A stretch of DNA of 64,000 bases from Ailurus styani (taxonomy: Eukaryota > Chordata > Mammalia > Carnivora > Ailuridae): positions 344,250-408,249 of the forward strand of contig LNAC01000770.1 of assembly GCA_002007465.1 (NCBI GenBank). The letters are read 5' to 3'. Below, piece by piece: positions 11,643 to 50,680 of the stretch. Made by a program: the position numbers and the translations under genes. The first letter of the stretch is position 1. Each line of letters starts with the position of its first letter. The notes beneath the pieces are model-generated. The model was not told where the DNA came from. It saw nothing but the letters and a program-made list of their open reading frames with translations, and ran no database searches.

Positions 11643-13475
11643 AAATTACAAAATACAAAAACAAAGATTCAATAAATCCAGCCTCGTCCTCATTTCCCTG
11701 AGTTACTGAGCCACACCAATTAAAGTTAACTCTATTATTATTTCTAAAACATATATAGACCTTCCTTAGTGAGTTAATGAAGCAGTCCCTCCAAAAAACA
11801 AAACAAAACAATTCTCTGATATGGCACTTTATTGCCTTATTCTGTCTACAACTTAATAAAGCTACTTGATAAATGAGTCTCATTTCTGAGATGCCTTAAA
11901 TTAGTTATGTGTTCATTTTATAATATTTGAGTGTCAACTTTTTATAAGAGTAGGTACGTACAATATGAGAGTTATTCCAGACAGGACTCCTTCTGTGAAG
12001 AGACTTCTATTTTAAATGTTACTCCTTTCAACCTCAAGTTAAATCCCTTAGAGGTTTGTGTTGTATTTATAAAAGCCTTCCCTGGCTGGCTCTGGCAGGA
12101 CTAAGAGCCACCAACCGTCACAGCCAGGAGCACTCAGACAGCCTGGCAGGAAACAGAGTGAGGACAAATTATTCTTAGGGGCAGTTTAGAAAGCATTAGC
12201 TGCCTTGTCAAGACTGGAATGAGAAGGCCATGATGTTGCTGCCTGGGAAGAGTTTCCAGTTCACTGCTACTACTGATGTGAGATTAGCCCAGTGATAACT
12301 GTGGTTGAAAACAGAGATGAAAGACACTGAGGACACCAATATGGTTCACTTAAATATATACATATACAATACACATTGTATATTGTAATCTATTCACATA
12401 AAGTTATAATGGCGGCCTCTGACCTTTCATGCTTCTCAATGTGACCCCTGAGAAAATGCCACAGAACTGTGGCTCTGTGTCTCCCTCTTCCTGTCCCAGA
12501 GACATCAGCCTAGAGCCAACAGCAGCAGAATGTCCTTGTCTAAATGAGTAATTGAGGAGAGACAATAGGGTAGGCCAGGGAGTCAGAAACTTTAACAAAT
12601 TGCAATTTTCAGGTTCTGTCAAGTGCTGTGAAAACTGCTTTCCCCAGTGCTGCTGATAAAAGGTGTATCCTCCCCAAGAAATCTGACTTAAAAATGTAAG
12701 CAAATCAGACTTAGGATACAGAGCAGGGATGTTGGTGAGGGGAGTTCAGAAGGGAAATACTATATTTTTAGACCTCCCATAGAAAAGCAAAATGGCTGAA
12801 AGAGGCAAAAGAAAAAAAAAATGAAATCACATCTCATTTTTTTGTGCCCTATGCTCTGCATTCTAGAAAAACTCAAATTAATTAAAATACAACAATTAGA
12901 CTGGGTTTTATAAAACATCTTTTACTTAAAAATGAGGCCTCCTAGGGGCTGTGAACATGGATGTATGTGTCACCATGTGAACAAAGCGAAGTTAAAGGAT
13001 GAAACATAACTGGTATAAAATTAGTGCCAGAGGGTGCTTTGCAACCGCTTTATGTGAAATAAATATTACTATTCTAAGCCCTGGTGCTTCTCTATTGAGG
13101 CTGAATCATGGTAAATGAAAACCTCTTTGGGTTGGAAGAGCATTTGGAGCAATAAATGTGCAAAATGGACATGGAGCTCAGTTTTGGAGTTGGTGGTAGG
13201 TGTGAAGAGCAACGTGGGAGGGAGGAGTCCAGCTGGGAGGAGGGAGGGCCCCAAAGGACTGGTGAGGTGGTGTGGGATGAACAGGGATACAGCTGGGTGA
13301 CTGGGGGCAGTGAAGAAGGATGTCTGAGAGTCAAAACTGGGATGTTGCTGTGATGTAACCTGCCATCACTTCCACCTCTTGCAAACCTTCAGCTGAATTA
13401 ACCTTTCTTAAGCAAGGTGACTATGAAATTATAAGCTCTCTGGGAATTCAGAGAATGTAGGAAAGTCACTGGACT
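11643..13475. other. Intergenic DNA downstream of ATP12A
   Basis: No gene or clear repeat was recognised. There is a short AT-rich palindromic run (tacatatacaatacacattg) near 12358-12385. Confidence 0.5.
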
Positions 13476-13481
13476 TTTAAT
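13476..13481 (-). terminator. Candidate ATP12A poly(A) signal (ATTAAA)
   Basis: An ATTAAA hexamer on the minus strand, about 337 nt past the ATP12A stop codon. It is the first common poly(A) signal variant I found downstream, and I saw no AATAAA before it. The true cleavage site is not determined. Confidence 0.3.
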
Positions 13482-13817
13482 TGGGTATGGAACGGAGGTT
13501 TCAGCAATCTTACCTAGCAGGAAAATCTGAGCAGGTGACTGGATTACCCATTATTTAACGTGAGCGAACTTTGTATACATATAAACATGTCATTCTTCCC
13601 TTGAAGTTCACATATTTTTGAACAAGGAGATGGATATAGAGAGGCAAGTCATATATAAACAGTTGAATCTCTGTCTGAAAGTACAAAACCTCAGTGAGTA
13701 TCTTTCATACTGTTTTCTGCCTTCTCTTTCTGCATTTTGATAAGTCCCTACTGCAGCGGTCTCCCAGATGCAGCCAGAAGATGAAGAACACTGGGAGGCT
13801 TGGGAAGTAAGGTGGTC

Positions 13818-39906
<26,089 letters not shown>

Positions 39907-40080
39907 GGCGCAGGTGGTGGCGCCGCCGGCAGGCGGGCTTGGGGTCCGGGCTCTGGCGGTGGCGGCGCGCGCAGGGCGGGCGTCCCGTCGGGCGGCACTG
40001 GCGAGCGGCGGCGGCGCGAGCCCCAGGCGCACCTCCTGCGGCCGAGCGCCAGCCGCTGCCGGGGGGGGAGGCGGTGTCCG

Positions 40081-40109
40081 CCTTAAATGCCGCCTGCCCC
40101 GCCCACGTG
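40081..40109 (-). promoter_or_regulatory. Putative ATP12A core promoter: E-box, GC box, TATA-like box
   Basis: Read on the minus strand, CACGTG (40104-40109) is followed by a GGGCGGGG GC box (40097-40104) and then ATTTAAGG (40081-40088), a TATA-like element. Transcription about 30 nt further on, near 40055, would leave a 5' UTR of about 150 nt before the ATG at 39906. The elements are visible; their use is inferred. Confidence 0.5.
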
Positions 40110-40765
40110 CCTACCAGCGAGCAGGTTGCCCGGCCTCAGGACGCCCCGGGAGGCGGGAATCCGGCAGGCGCGGACCCAGGCGCGGGAGCCCGCGGCGGGG
40201 GCTCCATCCAGGGAGCGGGGCGCGGCGCGGGCCTCGGCCGGGGACGTGGGGTCCCCAAGGGCAGCGCCGTCGAACCGCCGCAGCCTGCCTCTGGGCGAGC
40301 CCCCCGACGATCGCACGCCTTCACCCCCGCTTTGGTGGGACCCTAACCCGCTTCGCTTTTCAAATCTGCTTGCTAATAAAGGAGTTCGTAAAAATACCTA
40401 AGCAGAGCGGGAATTGCTGCTCGTAGCAGCAGCTGCTCTCTAAGGTGTCGTGGCCATAAAAGGCAACCTTATTATCGGAGGATGGATTTCCATAGGCTAG
40501 TGTGGTGTCAGAGTGAATTTGGAAATTACCGAGAGAGCTCTGAGGAGTAGCTAAATTACCTTGCGGGATCCGGATGAAAATTGGAGTTCTGAAACAACTG
40601 TGGAGGGAGAGAGTGGAGAGGAGAGATGGGAGGAAACTGCAGAGAACTCAGGAATGAGGCTGCCTCGTGGGCAGAACTGAAGCTGTAGGCTGGGGTCGGG
40701 TAAACACCCTTATCCCCTAACTGGGATGGATATCTCCTTCTCCTGCCCTTATATAAATCCCTTAT

Positions 40766-40818
40766 TTCCTTTCTTCTTGTCTTCCTTCCTCCCCCCTTCC
40801 TTTCTTCTTTTCTTTCCA
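40766..40818. repeat. Polypyrimidine tract
   Basis: More than 50 almost unbroken C/T bases lie just before the C-rich assembly gap. Confidence 0.9.
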
Positions 40819-40869
40819 AAATGGCAGAATTTGAAGTCAGACCCCTCCTCCGCCCCCCGCCCCGCCCAC

Positions 40870-41070
40870 NNNNNNNNNNNNNNNNNNNNNNNNNNNNNNN
40901 NNNNNNNNNNNNNNNNNNNNNNNNNNNNNNNNNNNNNNNNNNNNNNNNNNNNNNNNNNNNNNNNNNNNNNNNNNNNNNNNNNNNNNNNNNNNNNNNNNNN
41001 NNNNNNNNNNNNNNNNNNNNNNNNNNNNNNNNNNNNNNNNNNNNNNNNNNNNNNNNNNNNNNNNNNNNNN
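40870..41070. other. Assembly gap (201 Ns) inside a C-rich repeat
   Basis: The Ns are bordered on the left by cgccccgcccac and on the right by ccccgccccgcccacc, the same C-rich unit. The gap therefore probably replaces a GC-rich tandem array of unknown length about 1 kb upstream of the ATP12A start codon. Confidence 0.9.
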
Positions 41071-41638
41071 CCCCCGCCCCGCCCACCCCGGCTGTGGGGC
41101 TGGGCAACACCAATGTGTTACTCCTTAACTAGACGGTAAGGGACAGGAAGATTTCGGGTGACATCTGGTTTGCAGATACAGATCACAGGTTCTTGGAGTT
41201 GGAGGGGACATTAAATTCTAGTCCAAACCCAAGCAACAGTGGACTCTTGGCTAAGTCTGTGTTGTTTTCTTCCCCTTTCCTTCTACCCTGGAGAATGCTC
41301 TTCAAAGGGAAAATTTGAAGACAGGGCTAAGGAGAAAGAAAACTTGCATGCAACTGATGTTCCCACTGTTTGCTGGGAATCCAAGAGAAAGGATTTTACA
41401 GGTACAAGTGGCTGCTTGCTCACCTTCCCCTCTTCCTGCTCCTGCTCTACCTTTTTAGACAGAGAGAGAATAGAGAAGAAGGATGGCTAGAGAAATGCCC
41501 CTGAACTCACATCTAGTTCAAGCTTCAAAAGCAAACACAGATTCATACTTACTTAATTAGGGGAATAGGAAAGAGTGATGTAGGGAGAGGAATGGGCTAA
41601 TGGTGAGGTGACGGCAGATTTTAAAATCAGCAAACTGG

Positions 41639-41824
41639 GGGGACCTGTGTGGCTCGGTCATTAAGCATCTGCCTTTGGCTCGGGTCATGATCCCAGGGTC
41701 CTGGGATCCAAGCCCTGCTTTGGTTCCCTGCTCGGCGGGGAGCCTGCTTCTCCCTCTCCTCCTCCCCCTGGTCATGCTGTCTCTGTCTCTCTCAAATAAA
41801 TAAATAAAATCTTAAAAAAAAAAA
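41639..41824 (+). repeat. CanSINE
   Basis: Diverged head ggggacctgtgtggctcggt and tail caaataaataaataaaatc. Confidence 0.88.
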
Positions 41825-44005
41825 TCGGAATTGTAACAACTCTTCCTAGAGAACATTGCTGCTTATGCTTGTTGGTGTCAAGTTTGGGAAAGTGTTAGTT
41901 ACTACCAAATTGGACAAAAGAAACATTGTCAGATACTCTAGAGCCTCTGTGGTCCTGCAGAGTTCCTGATTCCTGCCAGGGGCCAGTCTTGGCCACTATT
42001 GCTGTGGCCCACGTGGCAGCTTCTGAGGCTGTCAGGTATCCTGAACTGTGACTTCTACCAAAGAGACTCCACACACACACACACACCCTAACACCAGTTA
42101 CTGCTTTGCTGTTGCTGGTCGTCTTGCCCCAGAGTCCAGACATCCCAATATTTCTTTAGGAGAATGTCCTCTAGGTATCTGTGAGGCAGGTACCTGGAGA
42201 CCTGATAGAACTATGGACTGAATTTCCCCTCAGAAACAGAGACACACCTCTTTTTGGCCCCGGGAACTATCATCCGTCCTTTCTGGGCAATGTACCCTGA
42301 ATTCCACCCAATTCTATGCCTCTCTTGAACTGGCTGTAAAGGCCAGGGTACAAGTTGGGGACACCTTCTCAGAGCACTCTAGTAGCAGTTCTGCTTGAAG
42401 CGGAGTTTTCCTGTCTTTCAAAAAGAGCCTGTCCATGCCAAGAATCTCTTCTAAGACTGTTCTCATTGGTAAATATTACATATTTGGGATAGGCTGTCAT
42501 AATACATGTAACGACTCCTAGCTCATTTTAATCAATTAATGCATGCAAACTATGTGAAACTGTACTAGACATAGAGTGGAGTGGGGAGAAATGGTACTAA
42601 AATTGTGTCATTCTCTGCCCTCAAGAAAGCTACACTTGAGTTGGAGAGGCAAAATCGCAAATAGACAATAGTAAATCACCCAAGCGAGAAAAGAATTTAG
42701 CACTAAATGGTATAGGTTCTAAGTGCTTTAAAAGTTTAAAGGAAAGATGAGGGAGATGGCAAGATTTTTATTTCTTAGAATTAGTTATTCAGATTTTTTC
42801 CCTATCCCTTTCCACTCTCTATGAAAAGTGGGAGAGAGGCAGAAACAGTGGCAGAGTTATGGATCACTCTTGCTGCCCTGAAGTCCCCCCTCCTGCTGCA
42901 GAGTCCTGGGTAAAGGGGCATCCACCAGCTGGCTCAAGAGTGTGAGTGAGTGTGAAGATTCAATACTCCAGAGAAGGGGATCCGGGTGCTAATGGGAAGA
43001 GGAAGGTTCACTTCCTGTCTCGCATCTGCATCAGCTGGTGTCACTGCTGCCCACTGTCTTCTTCCTCTCCCTGGATTCCTGTCCCACGCACACGGGCAGT
43101 CCCCACACACCTGTGTTCCCTCATCGTGCCAGGCTATGACTAGGCTGCATTTCTCTACTGACAAGGGCGCCTGGATTGGAGTCAAGATGCAAAAACAAAA
43201 ACAAAACAAAGCTTCAGCCAAGCACACTGCTACGCTGTTTCCTCATTTCTTCATGTATAAGAAACCCTGCCATTGACATATGAACAACCTGCAGAAAGGA
43301 AACTTGCTTTCAGAAATAAGCACCAATTCCAGCATAATGGCCCTGCCTGAGGCTGTTAAAGACCATGACCAGAGTGGAGAAGGGTGATTCCAGAAGTAGA
43401 CAAAGGCTTGCATGGGGCTTAGGTGGGACCATGCCACAGGACATATTTTCTCCCCTTGTGAATATTGCTCCCCAAAATGTTAGGTTACTACAACGTTTAT
43501 TCTCTGTGACTTATTTTGGGTGCTAAGATCCCTTTTTAAGAAATTACCATTTTCCTTTTAATAGGTGATTGAAAAAAACTGATCACATTCTAAAGGTCTT
43601 AAATTTGCCTTTGAATCGTAGGGTAAAACAGATTTTTCCCATTTGAATCATCTTCACCTTTATCATGGAAGTTATACCATATGTATGTGTAATATATATG
43701 ACATATAACACATATGACATGAAGAATATTATTCATACAAATGTGCTCAATTAACTTTGCAGGAATTTGCCTCTTCTCATGAGTGAGGTGATACTCTCTG
43801 GGTCACCAGCTTCCACATTCTTCAGTGTTAGGGAGACAAAAGCAGATACTCCAATGTTTATTTATTCTGAAATACTTACTAGAGGCCTGTGATAATTGTG
43901 TAGGGCCATACTAGGTCCTTCCTCCGAAAGAGCTTTCGATTTGGTTGAGGTAAGATACATCACTCTGGGTTAGAATATTAATACAAACACATGTCAAAGG
44001 CTATA
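41825..44005. other. Intergenic upstream of ATP12A, no gene seen
   Basis: No exon-like coding similarity on either strand. It contains a short (CA)n at about 42069-42086. Confidence 0.5.
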
Positions 44006-44009
44006 CCTG

Positions 44010-44220
44010 TGGGACTCCTGGGGGGCTCAGTCAGTTAAGCATCTGCCTTAGGCTCAGGTCATGATCTCAGGGTCCTGGGATCGAGTCCTACATCAGACTA
44101 CCTGCTCAGGGGGGAGACTGCTTCTCCCTCTGCCTGCTGTTCCCCCTGCCTGTACCCTTGCTCTCTTTCTCTCTCTCTCTCTTTGACAAATAAATAAATA
44201 AATAAGATCTTTTAAAAAAA
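44010..44220 (+). repeat. CanSINE
   Basis: Head gtgggactcctggggggctc, (CT)n before the tail, and aataaataaataaataag ending in A-rich sequence. Confidence 0.88.
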
Positions 44221-46260
44221 ATGGCTACACTTGGTCCAGCACTGAGTCAGTGGGCAGACACCAGAATTCCAGAGGAGCCAAGGGAGAAGTGAGCTCTAGG
44301 CAGTGGAATGATGGGTGATTCTTGCAGGGGGCAAGTGCAAGTGGATTTTGAAGGCTGTGTAACCTCAGACAACTAGGGAGGAGTAGAGTGATGCATGAGG
44401 AGAGGAGGAAAGAGGAAGGTAATGGCTCCTGCAATGACCAAAGGGATGGGAATGAAAATGGCAGCATTCCAGGGAGAGAGAGGAGCCTGGTAGCTGGAGC
44501 AGACTCAGGGAGTTCTCTCAGGGAGTAGCAGATGGTCCAACTCTCAAGGTGGAACTCTCCAGGGGCTGGACTTCATCAGTATGCCTTAGGGAGCCCTTGA
44601 GGATGAGCGTAGTCTAATAGAAATAGCATTTTGGGGAAAAAACAAGCAGTTCTAGAGCAAAAACAGAGCCCTTCTGACTCTGAAGTTCCTGGGTTTGCAA
44701 CAGTCCCAATATGAGTCTTGAACTCTGTTCTCTTTATTCTAGGTTCCTGTCAATGAGCAGGTTCTAAACAAGGTGTCCTGCTGCTTTTGGCAAATGTCCT
44801 TTAGCACATTTCAGCACATCCCTGACACCCTAAGCACATCTAGTCTCTAAGCGACTGTTATTTTAGGCAGAATTTATTTGTTCTATCAAGAGTCTTTGGA
44901 ATGAAATCAGAAAGAGAGCAAATGGTTATCACACAATCTATGTTAGGGAAGCTTAAAAGACTCTGCCCACTCCATGACCTAATAAATTTATGTTTCTCCT
45001 GTGTTTCCAGAGTGAACCGAGCTGTTCTAAGTGCTGGAGAAGAGGAGCCATGGAATTAAAGGGCATCATAGGAGACATAGTCTGTCTCATCCACAAAGAT
45101 TGGCTTCAATTTAGTAATAATGATGAGCTGCTTCATTCTTTATGATGATCTAAGTTTGTAAAAAAAAAAAAGGTAGAGTTTGACTTTTTTTCAGTGAAGT
45201 GAATACAGCGATGTTCACCTCCCCCAGCTTTCAGGTCTGATGTGTCCCTTGTGAGATGACAGGTTTGATGTTGGGATACATGAAAATGACCTTGTCCTTA
45301 TGGAGTCACTGTCCTCTATAAGCCAGGCACTGTTAACAATTACTCTCTCGCTTGATCGTCTCTCTCTTTCTCTCTGATGTACTTTATATAATTGTCTGTG
45401 ATAACCCAACGTCTTAAGTCAGCATGTCTAGCTCTATGATCATATCTGTTCTGGGATCAGCACATCCAAATAACAAAAATTCACTGAAGAAACAAAGCGG
45501 GGAAAAAAGAAAAGGAACACAGCCTGAATCCCTGGTCTCATTCACAGCGAGGCCAAATTAGCTCTTGCTGAGCCAGAAAGGTGCACAAGAGTGGACCATG
45601 CCACAGCCCAGTGAAGAGTCCAAAGCATGGTTTGAGACTTTAGGCATTTTGCATATAAGTGATAGGAAATAAAAAATGAGTAAAGGAATAAGAAACTGCT
45701 TTCAAGGGACAATTAGAAGAAAACTGAAGATGCTTGCCTGTGAATTCTCCTGGCAAATTCCACTAAGAGGTGAGTTGGTAGTGGAGGTTCTGGAGTTTTG
45801 TCTGCCATCACTCAGGGGAGACAGCAAAGGGTCAGATCTGCTCTGTAAAGTGCATCTGGGTGCTGGGGGAGACCAGAAGTGAGAAAGGCAAGAGAAAATA
45901 CTTAGTACATTTATAGGCCATCCTACTGTGGCTGCCAAAGTATCCCCTTAGGAAATAAAGCCACTGGCTGCTGAAGTGCAATATGTATTAATTAACATGA
46001 AACCAGCATGATGATAGCCTGGGAAACAGGCAGAGTCAGAAAAACAGGACAAACTGCATTTAGTTAATTGACAGATGTAATAGTACAGGGCCTAACTGTC
46101 TCCAGCTCTAGGGAGAGAAAATTAATTAAAAAGGGTCTTGGTAGGTCTGCTCTAATGGTTCAAGTGTCCCCAGCTTTTACAACTGCTACATTTGGGCAGT
46201 ATTCATCTAAGAGATATCTTTGACTCTGGACTGGTGTTTCTCCTCATCTCACTTTTCCCT
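44221..46260. other. Intergenic, no recognisable feature
   Basis: I found no gene, RNA gene or clear repeat on either strand. Confidence 0.45.
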
Positions 46261-46266
46261 CCTGCT

Positions 46267-46465
46267 TAGAGTTGCCAGATAAAACACAGGGCTCTCATTA
46301 GTGTTGCATTTGAGGTAAGCAATGAGTAATTTTTGGCATGTCTTAAATATTGTACAGGACATACTTGCTAAAAAAAAAAAAAAAAGGACATCCTCCCTAT
46401 TCTTTGTTTAGCCGAAATGCAAATTTAACTGGATATTGTTATTTGTAACTCTGCTAATCCTATTC
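46267..46465. mobile_element. Palindromic MITE
   Basis: It starts agagttgccagataaaacac and ends with a diverged complementary end (tttgtaactctgctaatcct). The centre, gtcttaaatattgtacagga, is near-palindromic. This fits an old palindromic non-autonomous DNA transposon; an A15-17 run at about 46370 interrupts it. Confidence 0.5.
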
Positions 46466-47124
46466 CCTGTAGATGCCCTGGGGGTCAATCCTTTATTGCT
46501 TGTCAGCAGGCACATTTCAAGACATTGGCCTAGACTCTACTGGTCTTCTTATTGCGAGGGCAAACATGAAAATAATAACAGATTCAGATTTTCTTTTTTT
46601 GCCAGTCCTTCTCAAGAGCCCAACGGAACCAGATTTTCTTTAAGGCAGTCGGTTTGAATGAATGCGGGAGTAAGTTTTTTTTTTTCTTTTTAAATCAGGT
46701 ACCTTTTCAGCCTGAAAATTCTTACCACTCTGCAGAGTTCACATTCTTGGGTCTGAGAAGAGCACTACAGGAATTCAGTGCGTTCTCAAAACTAATTTTC
46801 ACTTTTAGAGGTTACCAGCAGGGGGAGCATATTCCAAAACTGACACACTGGGCTCAGGATACCTGGATGAGATCATCACTGTCGGGGCCACCTGGCATCA
46901 CTCAGGTACCAAGAATTTATAGAATCCCCGCAGGCTTTGCAACTGTGTGCCAAATACTTCATTTCTGACTGAGTAAAGGACAACTTGGGTAAAAGACAAA
47001 CCCCGAACACCAACAAACCAGGAAAAAAAAACTACCAGTAAAAGAAAGAAGTAACAATAACAACAAAAAACTCCAATGGTAATTAGTGCAGAGAAACAGC
47101 AAACTACAAGATTATATGAAAAAA

Positions 47125-47312
47125 AAGGGGTGCCTGGGTAGCTCAGTTGGCTAAGTGTCTGCCTTTGGCTCAGGTCATGATCCCAGGGTCCTGGAATCGA
47201 GCCCCATGTCTGGCCTTCCTGCTCAGCAGGACCTCTCCCAGCTGCTCCCTGCCCCCCACTTGTGGTCTCTTTGCCAAATAAATAAGTAAAATCTTAAAAA
47301 AAAAAGGAAAAA
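47125..47312 (+). repeat. CanSINE with TSD
   Basis: Head ggggtgcctgggtagctcag. Flanked by agattatatgaaaaaa at 47109-47124 and 47313-47328. Confidence 0.92.
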
Positions 47313-47576
47313 AGATTATATGAAAAAACAAATGGTGAATGTTTCCCTATTCCTAGGGCTGGATAGGATTTGGAAACATCATGTTCAACTTCTCAAGACT
47401 TGCTTCTTTGTGAAGCATTCTCTGAGTAACAGCCCATTTCACACTCTACCTGCTCCAAAAGACCAATCCATTATCATAGTCTTGGCCCTATAGCCCTGAT
47501 TGCTTCCTTTCATTTGCTTATCTCCCCATCAAGTCTCTCAAAAACATGGCCATGGGGATCACCCATTCTCTCACCA

Positions 47577-47701
47577 TTTTTTAAGTAGATTCCACACCCA
47601 GTGTGGAGCCCAGTGAGGGGCTTGAACTCACAACCTTGAGATCAAGACCTGAGCTGACATCAAGAGTCAGCATCTAACTGACTGAGCCACCCAGGTGCCC
47701 C
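47577..47701 (-). repeat. Old CanSINE
   Basis: Contains gtggagcccagtgaggggct and ends ctgactgagccacccaggtg. It is shorter and more diverged than the other copies. Confidence 0.85.
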
Positions 47702-48410
47702 AAAAGAATTTTTTAAAAATATTTTAAAAGGAGAGTCCACAATCTTCTTTCATTGCCCTTGATTTTGTGATTGACCCTTGGAATTAGGAAAGCACTTTCC
47801 TTATAACTACTGAAAAAAACTCATTTTGAAACTGGATTTTCTAGATGTAAGGAGATTTTGGTGAAATAAAAAACAAAACAGAACATGGTTTAAAATTTTT
47901 GTGAGACTAAAATATGTAGTCTGGTCCACTACAAAAGCTAGACATGGCTTTCTTATCTGTTGACTGCATTTGTTGGGGCAAGACATTTAATGTATCTGTG
48001 GCCTCATGACAGTGTTAGAGCTGGGTAGATCAATGGACACCAAACCTGACTGACCACTGAATATCCTGGGAGCTTTAAACACCCCACTCCCAAGTAAGTC
48101 TGGGGAAGTTCTAGAAGTTTATTTTTATAAAGTTCCCTAAGTGATTCTTATGAACAAGTGGGGTTGAGAACCATTGGACTAGATCACTGGCCCTCCTGCA
48201 CATATCCATGCCTGGACCTCTAGAGAGTGACTTCAGTGGTCTAGTGTGAGCTGTGTCCCCAGGTGGGTCTAATGTGCAATCAAGGTCAAGGGTCCTGGAC
48301 TGGATGTTCATTAAGATCCCTTCTGACTCTAACACTTTATGGTCCTAGAATATTTACCTTGCCTTTATAAGTACTTATGTGGTAGTTTTATTGCATTTAA
48401 TGAAAATGAG

Positions 48411-48544
48411 TGCCTTGCTATTATGGTTCAGATCTATAGACTAAAGGGCAAATGTCTCATAGCCACCCCTTTACAAATGCCTTGCTGTTATGGCTCAGAT
48501 CTATAGACTAAAGGGCAAATGTCTCATAGCCACCCCTTTACAAA
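48411..48544. repeat. 67-bp tandem duplication
   Basis: The unit tgccttgctattatggttca through cacccctttacaaa at 48411-48477 is repeated at 48478-48544 with only two transitions. The copies are head to tail with no spacer. Confidence 0.97.
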
Positions 48545-48778
48545 GGGTCTTGTTCCCAGGAAGAAGGGGATGTGGGAGTGTGGGTGAGTAAGTGCAGGCC
48601 AGTTATACTATAAGTGTACATTCACCAATAGTAAGTTGAGTGTCCCACTGATGTACTGGCTTCCAGTAATGTGTGAGTATTGACATCCGAGTAGAGCTTT
48701 TCATGAACAGGAATGTAGACTCATTCTATAAACAATGTATTGAATTGCAATGACCTCAAGGTAACTACATTTCTAATT

Positions 48779-48804
48779 CTTTTTTTTTAAGATTTTATTT
48801 ATTT

Positions 48805-48858
<54 letters not shown>

Positions 48859-48995
48859 GAGAGCAGAGAATGTCGGAAAGAGAAACAGGCTCCCCCTGGA
48901 GCTGGGAGCCCGATGCGGGACTGGATCCCGGGACTCTGGGATCATGACCTGAGCCAAAGGCAGTCGTTTAACCAACTGAGTCACCCAGGTTCCCC
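48779..48995 (-). repeat. CanSINE with internal (GA)n
   Basis: Reverse CanSINE with about 24 GA units at 48809-48855 inside it. Short flanking repeat tctaatt. Confidence 0.9.
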
Positions 48996-49004
48996 TCTAA
49001 TTAT

Positions 49005-50260
49005 TTCTATATTTTTAAATGTAACTGATGAACACATTGGGAGCATGACAGGGCTTTCCAGATTGAGCCTAAATTTTATCCAATAGTAGGACCTGCTTGG
49101 GCATGTCTGATTAAGTGGTGGGGCAGGCTAAAAGGAAGGAGGTTGGGTGGAGGCATCTCCTTACAGGGAAGAAGAAGGTGTGCAAAGTCTGGTCCACTAC
49201 AAAAACCTTAGTCATTGGTAGGACAGTAAAATGTGTTGTCATTCTAATTTATCTCTTGACCCAGCTCATCAATATACCTCTGGCCAAAGGAGGAAAGAGA
49301 ACTAGAGTAAAACCTCAGAAGTTTGTTCCCCACACCTCTGAAACTCTGTGTTTGACACCTATAAGTTCTGTGTATTCACAGTGGCCATGCTTCATGAAAA
49401 CTGTGGTTCAGCAGGAACTTGCAGGAAGTGGTGATGATCCTCGGTGCCTGGTGGACAGGGAGTTAGCAGTAGAGTGTGACAGGGCTAGAGCAGAGGTAGG
49501 GAAGGAGGGTGACTTGACCTCTCCCAGCATCCCAGGGCTTTGTAGATGCTAGCGTTCCGAATTTGCAGAGTGGAATGAGGGCAGACAGAACGCAGTTTTG
49601 ATCATAATGCCAGTTTCTAATTCCCAGAGACCCAGGCTAGGACCCAAGCACCTGTGATATTTTCAGGAGATTTTCTAGCTCAGTTCAGCAAATTCTAGGC
49701 TTTGTTAATTGTTCTCCACTCCTCTGTGAGGAGTTACTTGGTCTTGATGCTATCATCCAGAGTGTGTAAGAGATGGCTCACCTGCAGTTAGAATAGCATT
49801 GCTTCTGTGGTAAGCAAGTGACTGGAAATATTACTGGTCAAGGTGATTATAGGTTCTTTGAATCTCTAATACCTACCACCTTTTCTCAGAATGCCTATGG
49901 AAGCTTATCAGCACCAAGGTGACATCTTGGAAGCACCTTTCTTCTACTTCTTTCCCTCCCTATGTGGCCAGGAAAGATGAACTGGGGTTGGGTTTAGAGT
50001 AGTCAGATGCTAGGCTGTGTCCTGGAGCCTCTGCTTTCCCAAGGACCTGGGCATGACACAGATTGTGAACCAGATCTTCTGCCAGGGGCATTCCTCAGCT
50101 CCATTTGCAATGCAATGAAAGACATGCCACACAGAGCAAAAACAAAAAACAAAAAATGAAAAACAACAACAACAAAAAAAACAAAAACCTGGTCTCAGTT
50201 CAATCACTCCATCTTACTTCTAATGCAACCTTTCAGCTCTTAGAAAATTCTGACTAAAGG
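49005..50260. other. Intergenic, no gene seen
   Basis: No coding similarity was recognised. An A/C-rich low-complexity stretch lies at about 50138-50187. Confidence 0.45.
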
Positions 50261-50264
50261 TCTG

Positions 50265-50680
50265 TGATGGTTGACTCTATGTGTCAATTTGTCTAGGTCA
50301 TGCTAGTCAGTTTTTGGTCAAACATCAGTCTAAATGTTGCTGTGAAAGCATTTATTTTAACACGATTAACAGTTAAATCAATAGACTGAGTAAAGTAGAT
50401 CACCTTCCATAATGTAGATGAGCTTCATCCAAACAGTTGAAGGACTTAAGAGAAAACAGACTGAGGTCTCCTAAGGAAGAGGGAATTCTGCCTCCAGACC
50501 TCTTGGGACTTAAGCTGTAATATCAAGTCTTCCCTGGGTCTCCAGCCTGCTGGCCTGCTTTGTAGATTTTGGATCTGCCAGCCCTGACAACTCTGTGAGC
50601 TAATTCTTTAAAATAAATCTCTCCATATTTAAACATCCTTTGGGTTCTCGTCTCTGGAGAACCCTGAGCTAATACAAGCT
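50265..50680 (+). repeat. Medium-reiterated mammalian repeat, family not named
   Basis: tgatggttgactctatgtgt, gtcaattt, then ccagcctgctggcctgcttt, aataaatctctccatattt and tctggagaaccctgagctaa form a familiar block. A related partial copy closes the window at 63715-64000. Confidence 0.6.

Noticed and set aside
40556..41139. Open frames crossing the N gap
   Set aside because: Their length comes from unknown bases read as open codons.
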